Origin: Xanthobacter flavus
Lineage (GTDB): Bacteria > Pseudomonadota > Alphaproteobacteria > Rhizobiales > Xanthobacteraceae
Direction of reading: 5' to 3'
Assembly (NCBI RefSeq): GCF_017875275.1
Contig: NZ_JAGGML010000001.1
Location: 1,862,501-1,926,500 of the forward strand
DNA length: 64,000 nt
Shown here: positions 45,580-54,127 of the stretch, piece after piece
How the letters are laid out: each line of letters opens with the position of its first letter
How positions within the stretch are numbered: the first letter of the stretch is position 1
The notes under the pieces: generated by a model
The model's database searches: none
Told to the model about the DNA's origin: nothing
The model's input: the letters and a program-made list of their open reading frames with translations, nothing else
Program-made: the position numbers and the translations under genes

Positions 45580-47933
45580 CGCGGAGCCTCCTTCAGCATG
45601 GCGTCGATCTCGCCGAGCTTCGCCTGCGCCTTGCTGATGGCCGTCGAGGGCTTCTCCCCCTCCTGTGCCGCGCGCGACGGCTGCGCGCTGGCGACCACCG
45701 CCGGAGCAGCGGGGGCTGCTGCGGGCGCGGGCGCAGCGGGCGGGGCCTCGTCGGCGCGGCGGATCAGCTCGGCGGTGCGGCGCGCGGCCTCGAGCAGGGC
45801 CTGGTCGGAGGGATCGAGGCGGGCGCGGTCAATGGCCTTCAGCGCCTCTTCCGCCGCCTTGTAGCGGTCCGGAGTCGCCGCCTGCGCCGCGCTCAGATAG
45901 ACGCGGGCGCGCTCGGCATCGCGGCTCGCCACCGGGGCGAGGACCATGGCACGCTCCGCGCTGGCGGTGGCGAGCGCGGTCTTGCCCTCCACGATGGCGG
46001 CGCGCGACACCAGCAGGAACACCTCGCGGCGGGCCTCCTCGTCGAGCGGCGCGAGCAGGGCGTCGAGGCGCAACAGGCCGTCCGGCGTCGCCAGCACGTT
46101 CATGCGGCTCAAGGCGGCGGCGAAGCGCTGGCGGAAATTGCCGGCATAGGCGGAGTGCCGGAAGCGGCTGAAGTACTGGCCGGACAGCCGCTCGAACTGG
46201 TCGAGGTCGCCGGCCTGCGCGGCGACCAGAACAGCGCGGCGCAGGGCCGCCTCGTCCACCAGCGTGCCGGGCATGAGCAGCCGCGCCACCTCCAGCAGGC
46301 GCGACGCCTTGGCCGGATCGGTGCGTACGGTGAGCGCGGCCTGGGCCAGCGCGATCTGCCCGCCGATGCCGTTGGGCAGCTTGCGGGCGTCGATCTCGCC
46401 GAGCTGGCGCAGCGCCGGCTCCTCGCGGCCTTCGAGATAGAGCAGGCTGCCGGTGAGCAGCTTCTCGTCGATGTTCGGCCTGGGCTCGCGGTTGATGATA
46501 TCGCGCAGCACGGCGGGATTGCCGCCGCCGAGGAAATACATCACCAGCGCCCGCGCATTGGCGGGGTCCTGCCAGACGGAGGGGTCGGCCTCGCCGAACG
46601 CCACGTCCATCTCGGTGATCATGGCCCGCTGCTGGGCGATGCCGGCGGTGGAGCCGGCGGCGATGAGGTCCTGCAAGCGCTGGAGCCGACGTACCAACGT
46701 GACGGGATAGATGTCCGTGCGTCCGGTCGGCGCCGCGGCCGCGGCCGGTGCGCTGTGGGGGGCGGCGGCGTCCGCATGGGCGGAAGCAGGCTCGGACGGG
46801 CGCGCCGGGGCGGCAGCCGGAGCGGATTGGGCGTCGCGGGGCGGAGCAGCCGCGGCATCAGCGGACGGAGCGGCCATGGCGACGGGCTCCGCCGAAGGTT
46901 CTGCAACTGCGGGCGAGCCGGCCTCGGCAGGATCGGGAATGGATGGCGCCGGCGGCGCAGCGGCCATTCCGCTCGCCTCGGCCGGCGCAGCGGGCGGAGC
47001 GAGAGCGAGGCCGGGGACGGCGGTCGAAACGGCGGCCGGGAGCGGCAAGACGGCCGGAGCCATCGGCGCCGCCGGCGCGGGCGGCAGCGGACGTCGCGGC
47101 GGCAGCGGCATGGGCGCGAGGGGAGCATAGGCGGAGACCGCCGATGCAGGTGCGGGCGTCGCGACAGCCGGGCCCGGCGCGGAGGCGGGCGTGGGTTGGG
47201 GCGGCGCGGGCACGGGCTTGGAGGCCGCTGCGGGATTGGATGCGGGCGCAGGCTGGGGAAGGGGCACGGAAACGGGCGCGGGGACGGGCGCCGCCACCGG
47301 TCTGGGCGCTGCGGTCGGCTTGGGAGCCGGTGCCGGCACAGGTTGGCCGGAGGTGGCTGCTCCCGCATTGGCGGGAGGCGTCGCGACCACCGGGCGCACG
47401 GCGGGTCCGGCTGGCGAGGAGGCCACGGGCTTCGGCGCGGCTGGCGGCGCGGCGGGAGCCGCCGGTCGGGCATCGGTGATGGCTGTCGACGCGGCGCTGG
47501 CAGGGGCCGGCTTCTGAGCGACGGCTGGCTTGGGTTGGGCGCTTGGGACGGACATCGGCGCAGCGGGAGCGGTCGCGCCTGGGGCCGGCTTTGGCGCGGG
47601 CGTGCCAGCCGGGGGAGCCGGCCGGGCGGCGTTGGGCGCCACCGGCGCGGTCGCCGGGGAAACGGCCACAGGCGCGCCGGCGGGCGCTGGTTTCGGATTT
47701 TCGGCGTTCGGCCCTGCCGGGTTCGCAGCGCTCGCACTCGCCGTCGCGGGCTTCGGCGCCGCAGGCTTGGTCGCGACCGGCTTCGGCGCCGGCTTCGCCG
47801 CAGCGGGGCGCGCGGGGGCGGCGGGCTCCTCGCGCAGGCCGTCCCACGGGTCCGCATCGTCCTGGGCGCGGGCGGCGCCGGTCATCAGGAGCGCCCCGGC
47901 GAGGACGAGGGGGAAAAGGCGGGGCCGGGTCAT
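45576..47933 (-). CDS. motC: Motility protein MotC with a very long Ala/Pro-rich region
   Basis: Periplasmic partner of the MotA/MotB stator in rhizobia. It has a signal peptide (LFPLVLAGALLMTGAARAQ), then about 380 residues (24-405) made almost only of Ala, Pro, Lys, Val, Ser and Thr, then a folded domain from about 407 (DIYPVTLVRRLQRLQDLIAA, YFLGGGNPAVLRDIINREPR, TGSLLYLEGREEPALRQLGE) matching MotC, and an Ala/Pro-rich C-terminal segment. At 785 residues it is far longer than Sinorhizobium MotC (a little over 400). The start at 47933 overlaps motB by ATGA. Order motB-motC-fliK is the rhizobial one. Confidence 0.88.
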   Translation of the reverse strand: MTRPRLFPLVLAGALLMTGAARAQDDADPWDGLREEPAAPARPAAAKPAPKPVATKPAAPKPATASASAANPAGPNAENPKPAPAGAPVAVSPATAPVAPNAARPAPPAGTPAPKPAPGATAPAAPMSVPSAQPKPAVAQKPAPASAASTAITDARPAAPAAPPAAPKPVASSPAGPAVRPVVATPPANAGAATSGQPVPAPAPKPTAAPRPVAAPVPAPVSVPLPQPAPASNPAAASKPVPAPPQPTPASAPGPAVATPAPASAVSAYAPLAPMPLPPRRPLPPAPAAPMAPAVLPLPAAVSTAVPGLALAPPAAPAEASGMAAAPPAPSIPDPAEAGSPAVAEPSAEPVAMAAPSADAAAAPPRDAQSAPAAAPARPSEPASAHADAAAPHSAPAAAAAPTGRTDIYPVTLVRRLQRLQDLIAAGSTAGIAQQRAMITEMDVAFGEADPSVWQDPANARALVMYFLGGGNPAVLRDIINREPRPNIDEKLLTGSLLYLEGREEPALRQLGEIDARKLPNGIGGQIALAQAALTVRTDPAKASRLLEVARLLMPGTLVDEAALRRAVLVAAQAGDLDQFERLSGQYFSRFRHSAYAGNFRQRFAAALSRMNVLATPDGLLRLDALLAPLDEEARREVFLLVSRAAIVEGKTALATASAERAMVLAPVASRDAERARVYLSAAQAATPDRYKAAEEALKAIDRARLDPSDQALLEAARRTAELIRRADEAPPAAPAPAAAPAAPAVVASAQPSRAAQEGEKPSTAISKAQAKLGEIDAMLKEAPR

Positions 47934-49078
47934 GAGGGCGCCTTCAGCAGGATCTCGATGCGCCGGTTCTGCGGCGCGTTGGGATCGGCGGTGTTCTTGA
48001 GATTGCGGTCGGCGAGGCCCTCGATGGCGGTGACGCGCTTCTCCTCCAGCCCGCCGCGCACCATCATGTAGAGGGCCATCTGCGCCCGCGCGCTGGAGAG
48101 CCGCCAATTGTCGTAGGTGTCGGAGCGGAACGGCCGCGCGTCGGTGTGGCCGCGAATGACGATCTCGCCTGGCCGCGCGCCGAGCTTCTTCGCGATCTCG
48201 CCCATGGCCCGCACGAAGCGGGCATCCGGCACCGCCGACCCCACCGGGAACATGGAGAAGTCGAGATCGTCGGTGAGATCGACGACGAGCCCTTCCTTCG
48301 TCGCGCGCACATCCACACGCGGGGCGGCACCGGCCGTGCCCACGGTGGCGGCGACCACCTGCTTCAGCTCGCCTTCCAGGTCGCGCGCGGCCTTGGTGGC
48401 GGCTTGAGCCGCGGCCTGCGCGGCCGCCTTGTCCTGTGCCTCGCCGGGCTTCGCCGCGGCGGTGGTGGCGTCGGGGCGGCCGGTGGGCTGGTCCACCTTG
48501 GAGGGCTTCGCCTGCGGATTGCGGGCCTGCCGGCCGCTGGACATCTGCCAATAGGTGGGATCGAACGGATCGCGGTTCACGTCGCCCGCCCCGGTACCCG
48601 GCGAGCCGGTATCCCCGGCGGCGGCGTCGGGCGTGCCCCCGGCCCGCGCATCGGCATCGCCCGCGAGCTTGTTCAGCACCGCATAGGGATCGCGGAAGGC
48701 GGCGCGCTCCTTGTCGCCCTGCTGGCGGTCGTCGCCGGCGCCGGTCTCCGGCCCCGTGGTGTTCTTCAGGCTCGACTGCTTGTCGCCATCGGAAGAGGTG
48801 CCCTTGGCCTTCGTATCCTCGGGATCGTTCAGCCCGCGCACGTCAGTGATGCTGGAGGCGAGATCCACCGGATTGAAGTAATTGGCGATGGCTTTCCGCG
48901 TATCCTTGTCGGTAACGTTGATGAGCCACATGATGAGGAAGAAGGCCATCATCGCCGTCATGAAGTCGGCGTGCGCCACCTTCCAGGCGCTCGAATGGTG
49001 CTCGTGCTCCTCGTCGTCGTGGCGCTTGACGATGATGATCTCGCCGTGAGGCTCCTGGTGGCCTTCCTTGCCGGACAT
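47930..49078 (-). CDS. motB: Flagellar stator protein MotB
   Basis: Peptidoglycan-anchoring stator subunit, 382 residues. The single membrane helix AWKVAHADFMTAMMAFFLIM carries the proton-binding Asp38, preceded by a basic/His-rich cytoplasmic tail. A long periplasmic linker (rich in Asp, Gly and Lys) leads to the OmpA-like domain: EIVIRGHTDARPF, WRLSSARAQMALYMMVRGGL and NRRIEILL. Its last bases overlap motC. Confidence 0.95.
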   Translation of the reverse strand: MSGKEGHQEPHGEIIIVKRHDDEEHEHHSSAWKVAHADFMTAMMAFFLIMWLINVTDKDTRKAIANYFNPVDLASSITDVRGLNDPEDTKAKGTSSDGDKQSSLKNTTGPETGAGDDRQQGDKERAAFRDPYAVLNKLAGDADARAGGTPDAAAGDTGSPGTGAGDVNRDPFDPTYWQMSSGRQARNPQAKPSKVDQPTGRPDATTAAAKPGEAQDKAAAQAAAQAATKAARDLEGELKQVVAATVGTAGAAPRVDVRATKEGLVVDLTDDLDFSMFPVGSAVPDARFVRAMGEIAKKLGARPGEIVIRGHTDARPFRSDTYDNWRLSSARAQMALYMMVRGGLEEKRVTAIEGLADRNLKNTADPNAPQNRRIEILLKAPS

Positions 49079-49090
49079 GCCGCGCTCCCG

Positions 49091-49738
49091 TCAGTTGCCG
49101 CGCGCGGCGGCGGCCGCCCAGCCGGAGAGCTGAGTCTCCAGCACGCTGTCGTCGCAGGTGATCTTGAGGTCGCTCGTCGATCCGTCCGCGATGACGATGC
49201 CCGGCACGTCCGCGAGCCGCGCGCGCAAAGCCGCCGCGAGGTCGCCGGAGCCGGTGATGGTGATGGACGGCCCCGCCGCCCCGCCGCGCAGCAGGTCGCG
49301 CACCCGGCGGGCCAGTTCCTCCAGCGCGCGGGCGCGGGCGGCCCCGCTCACGAAGGGGCGCAGCACGGCGGCGAGCGCCTCGCCGATGCGCGCCTCCACC
49401 GCATCGAGGCCTTCACCGATGAGGCCGGCGAGCCGTTCGCTCTCCTCGCTGCACCAGCGGGCGCGGGCCGCTTCGATCTCGTCCTCGAGGCGCGCGGCGA
49501 AGGCGGCCTCGGCATCGGCGAGCTGCTGCTCGCAGGCGGCCAGCGCGATGGCGGCCTCCTCCAGCGCAAGGCGCCGGGCCTCCTCGGCCGCCGCGCGGAT
49601 GGCATCGGCGCCGGGCGGCTCGTGCGGGCGCAAGGCGGGGGTGGGTGCAAGGGCCGGCACGGGCGGCACGGCGCTCACCGGAGCGCGCGGCGCGAGGCCG
49701 AAATGGGGCAGGTGACGGTGAAGCGCGGTGGTGCTCAT
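49091..49738 (-). CDS. fliH: FliH-like flagellar export ATPase regulator
   Basis: 215-residue protein with a Pro-rich N-terminus, a long Ala/Glu-rich helix (ADAIRAAAEEARRLALEEAA and on to about residue 115) and a C-terminal globular end (VRDLLRGGAAGPSITITGSG, VPGIVIADGSTSDLKITCDD). This is the layout of FliH, the FliI partner that tethers the ATPase. Sequence motifs are weak, so the call rests on layout, size and position after fliF. The ATG at 49738 overlaps the fliF stop. Confidence 0.7.
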   Translation of the reverse strand: MSTTALHRHLPHFGLAPRAPVSAVPPVPALAPTPALRPHEPPGADAIRAAAEEARRLALEEAAIALAACEQQLADAEAAFAARLEDEIEAARARWCSEESERLAGLIGEGLDAVEARIGEALAAVLRPFVSGAARARALEELARRVRDLLRGGAAGPSITITGSGDLAAALRARLADVPGIVIADGSTSDLKITCDDSVLETQLSGWAAAAARGN

Positions 49739-51402
49739 GCGCGGGCGTCCTGATGCAGCCACTGGCGCAGGATGGCGGCGGCCTGCTCCTCATCGAACTC
49801 GACGATCTGCTCCAGCCGCTTCTGCGGCGAGCGGTTGAGGCGGCTGGTGAGATCCTCGATGAGGCTGAGCGCGCCTGGCGCCTCCTCCCCTGCGGCGCCA
49901 TCGCCCGGCACCACGGACGGGCCGGCGACGGCGGCGAGCGGCGCGCCGCCCGCCAGCATGGCGGCCTCGATGGCATCCGCGTCCTCCACCTCGTCGCGCT
50001 CGGGGCGGGCGAGGATGGCGCGCACGGCGGGCCGGAGGCCGAACCAGATCACGAGGCCGGCGACGATGAGAATGGTGGCCGCGTTGATCATGGTGCCGGC
50101 CTGCCGCAGCAGAAGCTCGGACCACGGCAAGGGCGGCACCGGCTCCAGCCCCGCCCCGCCATTGGCGAAGGAGACGGCCGCGACCTTCAATTTGTCACCG
50201 CGCTCCTTGTCGAAGCCGGAGGCGGAGGCGACGATCTGCTCCACCTCGTAGAGCTGCTGCTCCACGGGAATGGCATCGGCGCCGCCGGCCGCGCCCACGA
50301 GGCGCTCCTTGTTCACCAGCACGGCGATGGACAGGCCGCGCACCACGAAGGCCTCGCGCACGGTCTGCACGGTGCGGGTGGAGACCTCGAAATTGGTCAG
50401 CTCCTCGCGGCGGGAGGAGTTCTCGTTGGAATCCGTGCCGCCGTCGCCCTGCTGCTGCTGGCCGGGGATGTTCTGCTGGACGGACGTATTGGGCTGCTTG
50501 GTCTTGTTCTGGCTCTGGCCCAGCTCCTTCACCACGCGCACGGAGCGCTCCACCTTGGAGGCGGGATCGAACGTGGTTTCGGAGGTGGTGACGCGATCGG
50601 TGTCCAGGCGGGCGGAGACCTGCACCTCGAAATTGCCGAGGCCGAGATAGGGCGCGAGGGTGCGGCGCACCTTCTCCTCGGTCTCGCGGCTCACCTGCTG
50701 CTGGAGCATGGCCTTCTTGCCGGCGGCGGCGCTGGCGCCGTCCTCGCTGGAGGAGAGCACCGCCCCCTCGGTGCTGAGCACCGTCACCTGGTCCATCTTG
50801 AGGCCGGGAATGGCGGCGGCGACGAGGTGGCGGATGGCCTGCGCGGTGGAGGCGTCCTCCGCCGTCTCGGTGCGGATGACGACGGAGGCGGAGGCGCCCT
50901 GCTGGTCGCGGCGGAAGGAGCCGCGCTCGGGCAGGACGATATGGACGCGCGCCGCCTTGATGCCCTTCATGGTCTGGATGGTGCGGGCCAGCTCGCCCTC
51001 CAGCGCGCGCACCCGCGTCACCTCCTGCATGAAGGAGGTGAGGCCGAAGGCGCGGACATCGTTGAACAATTCGTAGCCGGTATTGCCGCTCTGCGGCAGG
51101 CCCTTCACCGCCAGAAGCATGCGGGCGCGGGCGGTGTCCGAATGGGAGACGAGGACGGTGGTGCCGTCCGCATTCACGTCGAAGGCGATGCCCGCGTCCT
51201 TCAGCGCGCCGCCGATGCGGTTCACGTCCTCGCGGGTGAGGTTGGCGTAGAGCGGCTCGCGCTCGGGCTGGCCGAGATACCAGGCGCCGAGCGCCACGGC
51301 GGCCACCGCCGTGAGGCCGATCAGCGCCAGCGCGATCAGGCGCCGGGCGCCGAGGTCGCGCAGATTGCGCCAGAGTTGCTCCAACTGTTCCTTGCCGATC
51401 AT
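49735..51402 (-). CDS. fliF: Flagellar MS-ring protein FliF
   Basis: 555-residue basal-body ring protein. Helix 1 (LIALALIGLTAVAAVALGAW), the ring-building motifs EPLYANLTREDVNRIGGALK, RVRALEGELARTIQTMKGIK and AARVHIVLPERGSFRRDQQG, a low-complexity central loop with Gln/Asn-rich residues, helix 2 (MINAATILIVAGLVIWFGLR), and a C-terminal FliG-binding segment (AAAILRQWLHQD) are all present. The ATG at 51402 is chosen by homology over a 28-codon longer frame. It begins the minus-strand unit fliF-fliH-motB-motC-fliK-LT. Confidence 0.96.
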   Translation of the reverse strand: MIGKEQLEQLWRNLRDLGARRLIALALIGLTAVAAVALGAWYLGQPEREPLYANLTREDVNRIGGALKDAGIAFDVNADGTTVLVSHSDTARARMLLAVKGLPQSGNTGYELFNDVRAFGLTSFMQEVTRVRALEGELARTIQTMKGIKAARVHIVLPERGSFRRDQQGASASVVIRTETAEDASTAQAIRHLVAAAIPGLKMDQVTVLSTEGAVLSSSEDGASAAAGKKAMLQQQVSRETEEKVRRTLAPYLGLGNFEVQVSARLDTDRVTTSETTFDPASKVERSVRVVKELGQSQNKTKQPNTSVQQNIPGQQQQGDGGTDSNENSSRREELTNFEVSTRTVQTVREAFVVRGLSIAVLVNKERLVGAAGGADAIPVEQQLYEVEQIVASASGFDKERGDKLKVAAVSFANGGAGLEPVPPLPWSELLLRQAGTMINAATILIVAGLVIWFGLRPAVRAILARPERDEVEDADAIEAAMLAGGAPLAAVAGPSVVPGDGAAGEEAPGALSLIEDLTSRLNRSPQKRLEQIVEFDEEQAAAILRQWLHQDARA

Positions 51403-51547
51403 CGGCGGGATCTCGTCTGATTGCGGCGCGCGGAGGCGCACCTCAGGGACCGGGCACGCGCGGGGGACGGGACCCCTCGCGCTCATGTGCCTCGGGCGGC
51501 AATCTCGACGGTCAAACTTGCATGGGCGTTGCGGGGGCTTTGCGTCT

Positions 51548-51699
51548 CCCCTCTCCCCTTGCGGGAGAGGGAGAGGGAGAGGGGGCGGGGGTGAGGGGTG
51601 AGGCGGGGCGCGATCTCGGCGTCCGCTCGTGCTGCGCCAGCCCCCTCACCCGTCTCGCGGCCTTGCCGCGATCCACCCTCTCCCGCGAGGGGAGAGGGG
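51548..51699. repeat. Foldback element bounded by 24-bp inverted repeats
   Basis: A 24-bp sequence at 51548-51571 and its reverse complement at 51676-51699 match at 23 of 24 positions, and each arm is itself nearly self-complementary (CCCTCTCCC...GGGAGAGGG). Between them, GGGGTGAGGGGTGAGG near 51590 faces CCCCCTCACCC near 51640. The whole segment could fold into one long hairpin. It resembles the dispersed palindromic intergenic elements of GC-rich proteobacterial genomes. It lies upstream of fliF and may insulate it from fliC. Confidence 0.85.
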
Positions 51700-51850
51700 A
51701 AGAGGACAAAAAAATGGCCACGCTCCGGGGGGCGGAGGTGGCCGAGGGGGGCGTCGGGGGGACGCTGAAACTCAGGGAACGCCGGAGCGCCGCCGGAGGG
51801 GACGGCGCCCGCGCGCGGACCGCCGCGCCCGGAGGCGCGGGGGACGAAAA

Positions 51851-51874
51851 CCGCCGCGCCCGGAGGCGCGGCGG
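51851..51874 (-). terminator. Intrinsic terminator of fliC
   Basis: Ten-base-pair perfect stem CCGCCGCGCC/GGCGCGGCGG with loop CGGA. On the minus strand it starts eight bases after the fliC stop and is followed by TTTTCGTC. A near-identical copy of the hairpin lies at 51820-51840, giving two hairpins in tandem. Confidence 0.85.
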
Positions 51875-51882
51875 GGACGCGA

Positions 51883-52926
51883 TCAGCGGAACAGGGTCAT
51901 CACGTTCTGCGAAGAGCTGTTCGCGATGGACAGGGACTGCACCGCGAGCTGCTGCTGGGTCTGCAGGGCCTTCAGCTTGGTCGATTCCTCTTCCATGTTG
52001 GCATCCACGAGGGTGCCGATGGAGGAGGTGTTGAGGTCGATCAGGCTCTGGGCGAAGGTCTGCTGCGAGTCCAGCCGGGTCGAGGTGGTGCCGAGCGTGG
52101 TGGCGCCGTTCTGCAGCTGCTGCATGGTAGCGTCCACGATCTTCACATAGGCCTGGATCTTCGCGAGGTCAGCGTCGGTGTTGCCGAGGCCGGACACGTC
52201 GAAGTCCGTGATGGCTTCCGTGCCCGCCGTGGCGGTGCCGCCGATGACGTACTTGGTGTCCATGAAGCCCTTGAGGCTGCCCGCGGTCGTGTCGACGGTC
52301 ACGGTGGCGCCGCCGGTGATGTTCGCGGCCGTCGCCACGGCCGTGACGGCCTTGTCGAGGGTCGTGGACGTGCCGGTGGAGGTGCCGGTGGTGGAGGCGT
52401 CGTAGACAGTGAACGAGCCGGTGTCGATGGAGGTGGAGCCCACCGTCACGGTCGAGCCGGTCCGCGAGAAGGACGACAGCAGGTTCTTGGTGCCGTTGAA
52501 GCCCGAGGCGCTGGTATCCACCGACAGCCAGTTGCTGCCGTTCATCACGGTGTTGTCGGCGGTGGTCTTGATTTCGCTGACGTAGGACGAGATTTCCGTC
52601 TGCAGCTTGGCCCGGTCGACGTTCGGCGAGAGGGCGGCCGTCAGGTTGTTCTTGATCTTCGCGAGCGAGGCGACCACCGCGTTGACGCCGCTGGAGGCGG
52701 CATCCACCGAGTTCTTGTCGAGGCTCATGGCATCCTTCACCGCGCCGAGCGCCCCGTTGTCCGAGGTGAGGGTGGTGGCGATGGACCAGTAGGCCGCGCC
52801 GTCATTGGCGGAGTTGATCCGCTTGCCGGTGGAGACGTGGGCGTTGGTGGTGTCGAGGTTGGCGTTGATCGTCCGCAGGGTCTGCAGGGCGACCATGGCG
52901 GAGTTGTTGGTGATCAGGCTGGTCAT
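51883..52926 (-). CDS. fliC: Flagellin
   Basis: Filament subunit of 347 residues. The N-terminal D0/D1 region begins SLITNNSAMVALQTLRTINA and STGKRINSANDGAAYWSIAT; the C-terminal D0 ends QQLAVQSLSIANSSSQNVMT and LFR. The central part is Thr/Ser/Ala-rich and short, typical of alphaproteobacteria. The ATG at 52926 follows GAGGGAC; the upstream frame is not flagellin-like. It is a single copy in this window with its own strong terminator. FlaF and FlbT, encoded at 24 kb, likely control its mRNA. Confidence 0.95.
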   Translation of the reverse strand: MTSLITNNSAMVALQTLRTINANLDTTNAHVSTGKRINSANDGAAYWSIATTLTSDNGALGAVKDAMSLDKNSVDAASSGVNAVVASLAKIKNNLTAALSPNVDRAKLQTEISSYVSEIKTTADNTVMNGSNWLSVDTSASGFNGTKNLLSSFSRTGSTVTVGSTSIDTGSFTVYDASTTGTSTGTSTTLDKAVTAVATAANITGGATVTVDTTAGSLKGFMDTKYVIGGTATAGTEAITDFDVSGLGNTDADLAKIQAYVKIVDATMQQLQNGATTLGTTSTRLDSQQTFAQSLIDLNTSSIGTLVDANMEEESTKLKALQTQQQLAVQSLSIANSSSQNVMTLFR

Positions 52927-53024
52927 GGGAATGTCCCTCTGTGACTTGGAATGAAGGGGGACATGCCGGGTTCGCACCGGCATGGCAGGGCGGCGTCATG
53001 CCTTTGGATGACCGGTCCCTAGAG

Positions 53025-53074
53025 CTGGAGGGCGATTTCCCGAGCGGATTGTTTCCGCTCGGATCGCGCTCCAG
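53025..53074. repeat. 50-bp imperfect palindrome upstream of fliC
   Basis: Outer arms CTGGAG/CTCCAG, middle arms GCGAT/ATCGC and inner arms CCGAGCGGA/TCCGCTCGG surround the loop TTGTT; three unpaired bases interrupt the left arm. It lies about 100 bp upstream of the fliC start and 140 bp after cheZ. It has no T-tract, so it looks like a dispersed palindromic element, though it could still act in cheZ mRNA ending or fliC control. Confidence 0.75.
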
Positions 53075-53216
53075 GGGGTCCGGCGCCCGGCCCGTTTCGG
53101 GGCCGGTCAACCTGCCATGGAAGAGACGTTAGAGGCGCAAGCTTGCGCGAGGCTTGCGGGGAAGAGAACTTGGCGAAGGCGGGGGGCACCCATCATCGGC
53201 CGCCCCCGCCCGCCCC

Positions 53217-53915
53217 TCAGGCGAACAGGCTGTCGATGTCGTCCTGCGAGACCACGCCGATGTCGTCGGCGAGCGCCGGGCCGTTGAGGAGGGCCTCGTC
53301 GCCTTCGCGCGGGATGATGCGGGCGCCCTGCGCCACCAGGTCGGCACCGCCCCAGATGTCGGTCATGCGTGCCACCCGCTCCTCGATGAAGAGCAGCAGC
53401 TTCACCACCTTGCGGATGCGCTGGCCGGTGATGTCCTGGAAATTGCAGGCTTCGAAGATCTTGGTGGTCTCGTTCTGGATCTCGGAGGCAAGGTCCGCCG
53501 CATCGCCCGTGAGCAGCGTATGCATCTGGACCATCAGCGCGTCCACCCGCTCGGCGGAGGTGAGGATGGCCTCGGTCGCCTCCTCCGTGTCGCTCACCAC
53601 CGCCTCCAGCTCGCTGGTGGCGCGCAACAGCTTCTCGCCCCGCGCGCCCTCGGCGTGCAGGCTCGCGATCTCGTGCTTGGTGTGCTGGATGGCATCCTGG
53701 ATGGTCTCGATGCCGGCCCACAGCACATTGCGGTCGCGCTCGCGATCCACCGCCGGATCGCGCGCCTTGAAGCGCGAGATCTCCTCGCGCACCCCGGCGA
53801 TCTCGCCGAAGATGCGGCGCAGCTGATCGTCAAGGCCATCCACCGCGAGGAGATCGACGGCGGCGCCGGCGGAACACGGGGTCTCAATCCTGAAGGGTCG
53901 CCGGGCAGCCGACAT
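53217..53915 (-). CDS. cheZ: Chemotaxis protein CheZ (CheY-phosphate phosphatase)
   Basis: 232-residue helical protein. The catalytic segment IFEACNFQDITGQRIRKV contains Asp161 and the catalytic Gln165, equivalent to the DxxxQ pair of CheZ. Long helices surround it as in the CheZ four-helix bundle, and a flexible linker leads to a C-terminal acidic peptide SQDDIDSLFA that would bind CheY. The ATG at 53915 is supported by a perfect AGGAGG site. It is divergent from cheY2, so the phosphatase and its substrate share a promoter region. Sinorhizobium has no CheZ, so signal termination here combines rhizobial and CheZ features. Confidence 0.9.
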   Translation of the reverse strand: MSAARRPFRIETPCSAGAAVDLLAVDGLDDQLRRIFGEIAGVREEISRFKARDPAVDRERDRNVLWAGIETIQDAIQHTKHEIASLHAEGARGEKLLRATSELEAVVSDTEEATEAILTSAERVDALMVQMHTLLTGDAADLASEIQNETTKIFEACNFQDITGQRIRKVVKLLLFIEERVARMTDIWGGADLVAQGARIIPREGDEALLNGPALADDIGVVSQDDIDSLFA

Positions 53916-54127
53916 GAAGGCCTCCTGAAACACGCTTTGCTTTGCACCCTCCTATAAATCCTCCCCGATGATTGAGGAAGATAGCCCCAATTCTTGGTGC
54001 AAGCCTCGCACAAGCCCGGGACATCAAAACAATTCTCATCGCTGCGCTCGCCAGACCTGGATCTCGCCAGAGTTGGAAAGAGCGTGTTCATCGTCCCCGT
54101 TTCTGGAGTGTGTCATGGGGGTTGATC

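Larger units (their letters stand above)
51403..51882. other. Gene-free region between fliC and fliF
   Basis: No credible gene in 480 bp. From the fliC side it holds the fliC terminator hairpin with a second, near-identical copy of the repeat unit (see 51851-51874), a long foldback element (51548-51699), and about 140 bp next to fliF that should contain the fliF promoter. Frames seen here are low-complexity Arg/Gly translations of the repeats. Confidence 0.6.

Noticed and set aside
45513-48071. Plus-strand frame of 852 codons opposite motC
   Set aside because: Arises from the Ala/Pro-rich motC codons read backwards (Gly/Arg-rich); no start signal or homology.
51548-51699. CRISPR-like array
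   Set aside because: Only two inverted, not direct, repeat copies and no spacers of constant size; a foldback element explains it.
53995-54010. Weak GG-N10-GC match upstream of cheY2
   Set aside because: Only the dinucleotides and a few bases match the sigma-54 consensus; such matches are frequent in GC-rich DNA.
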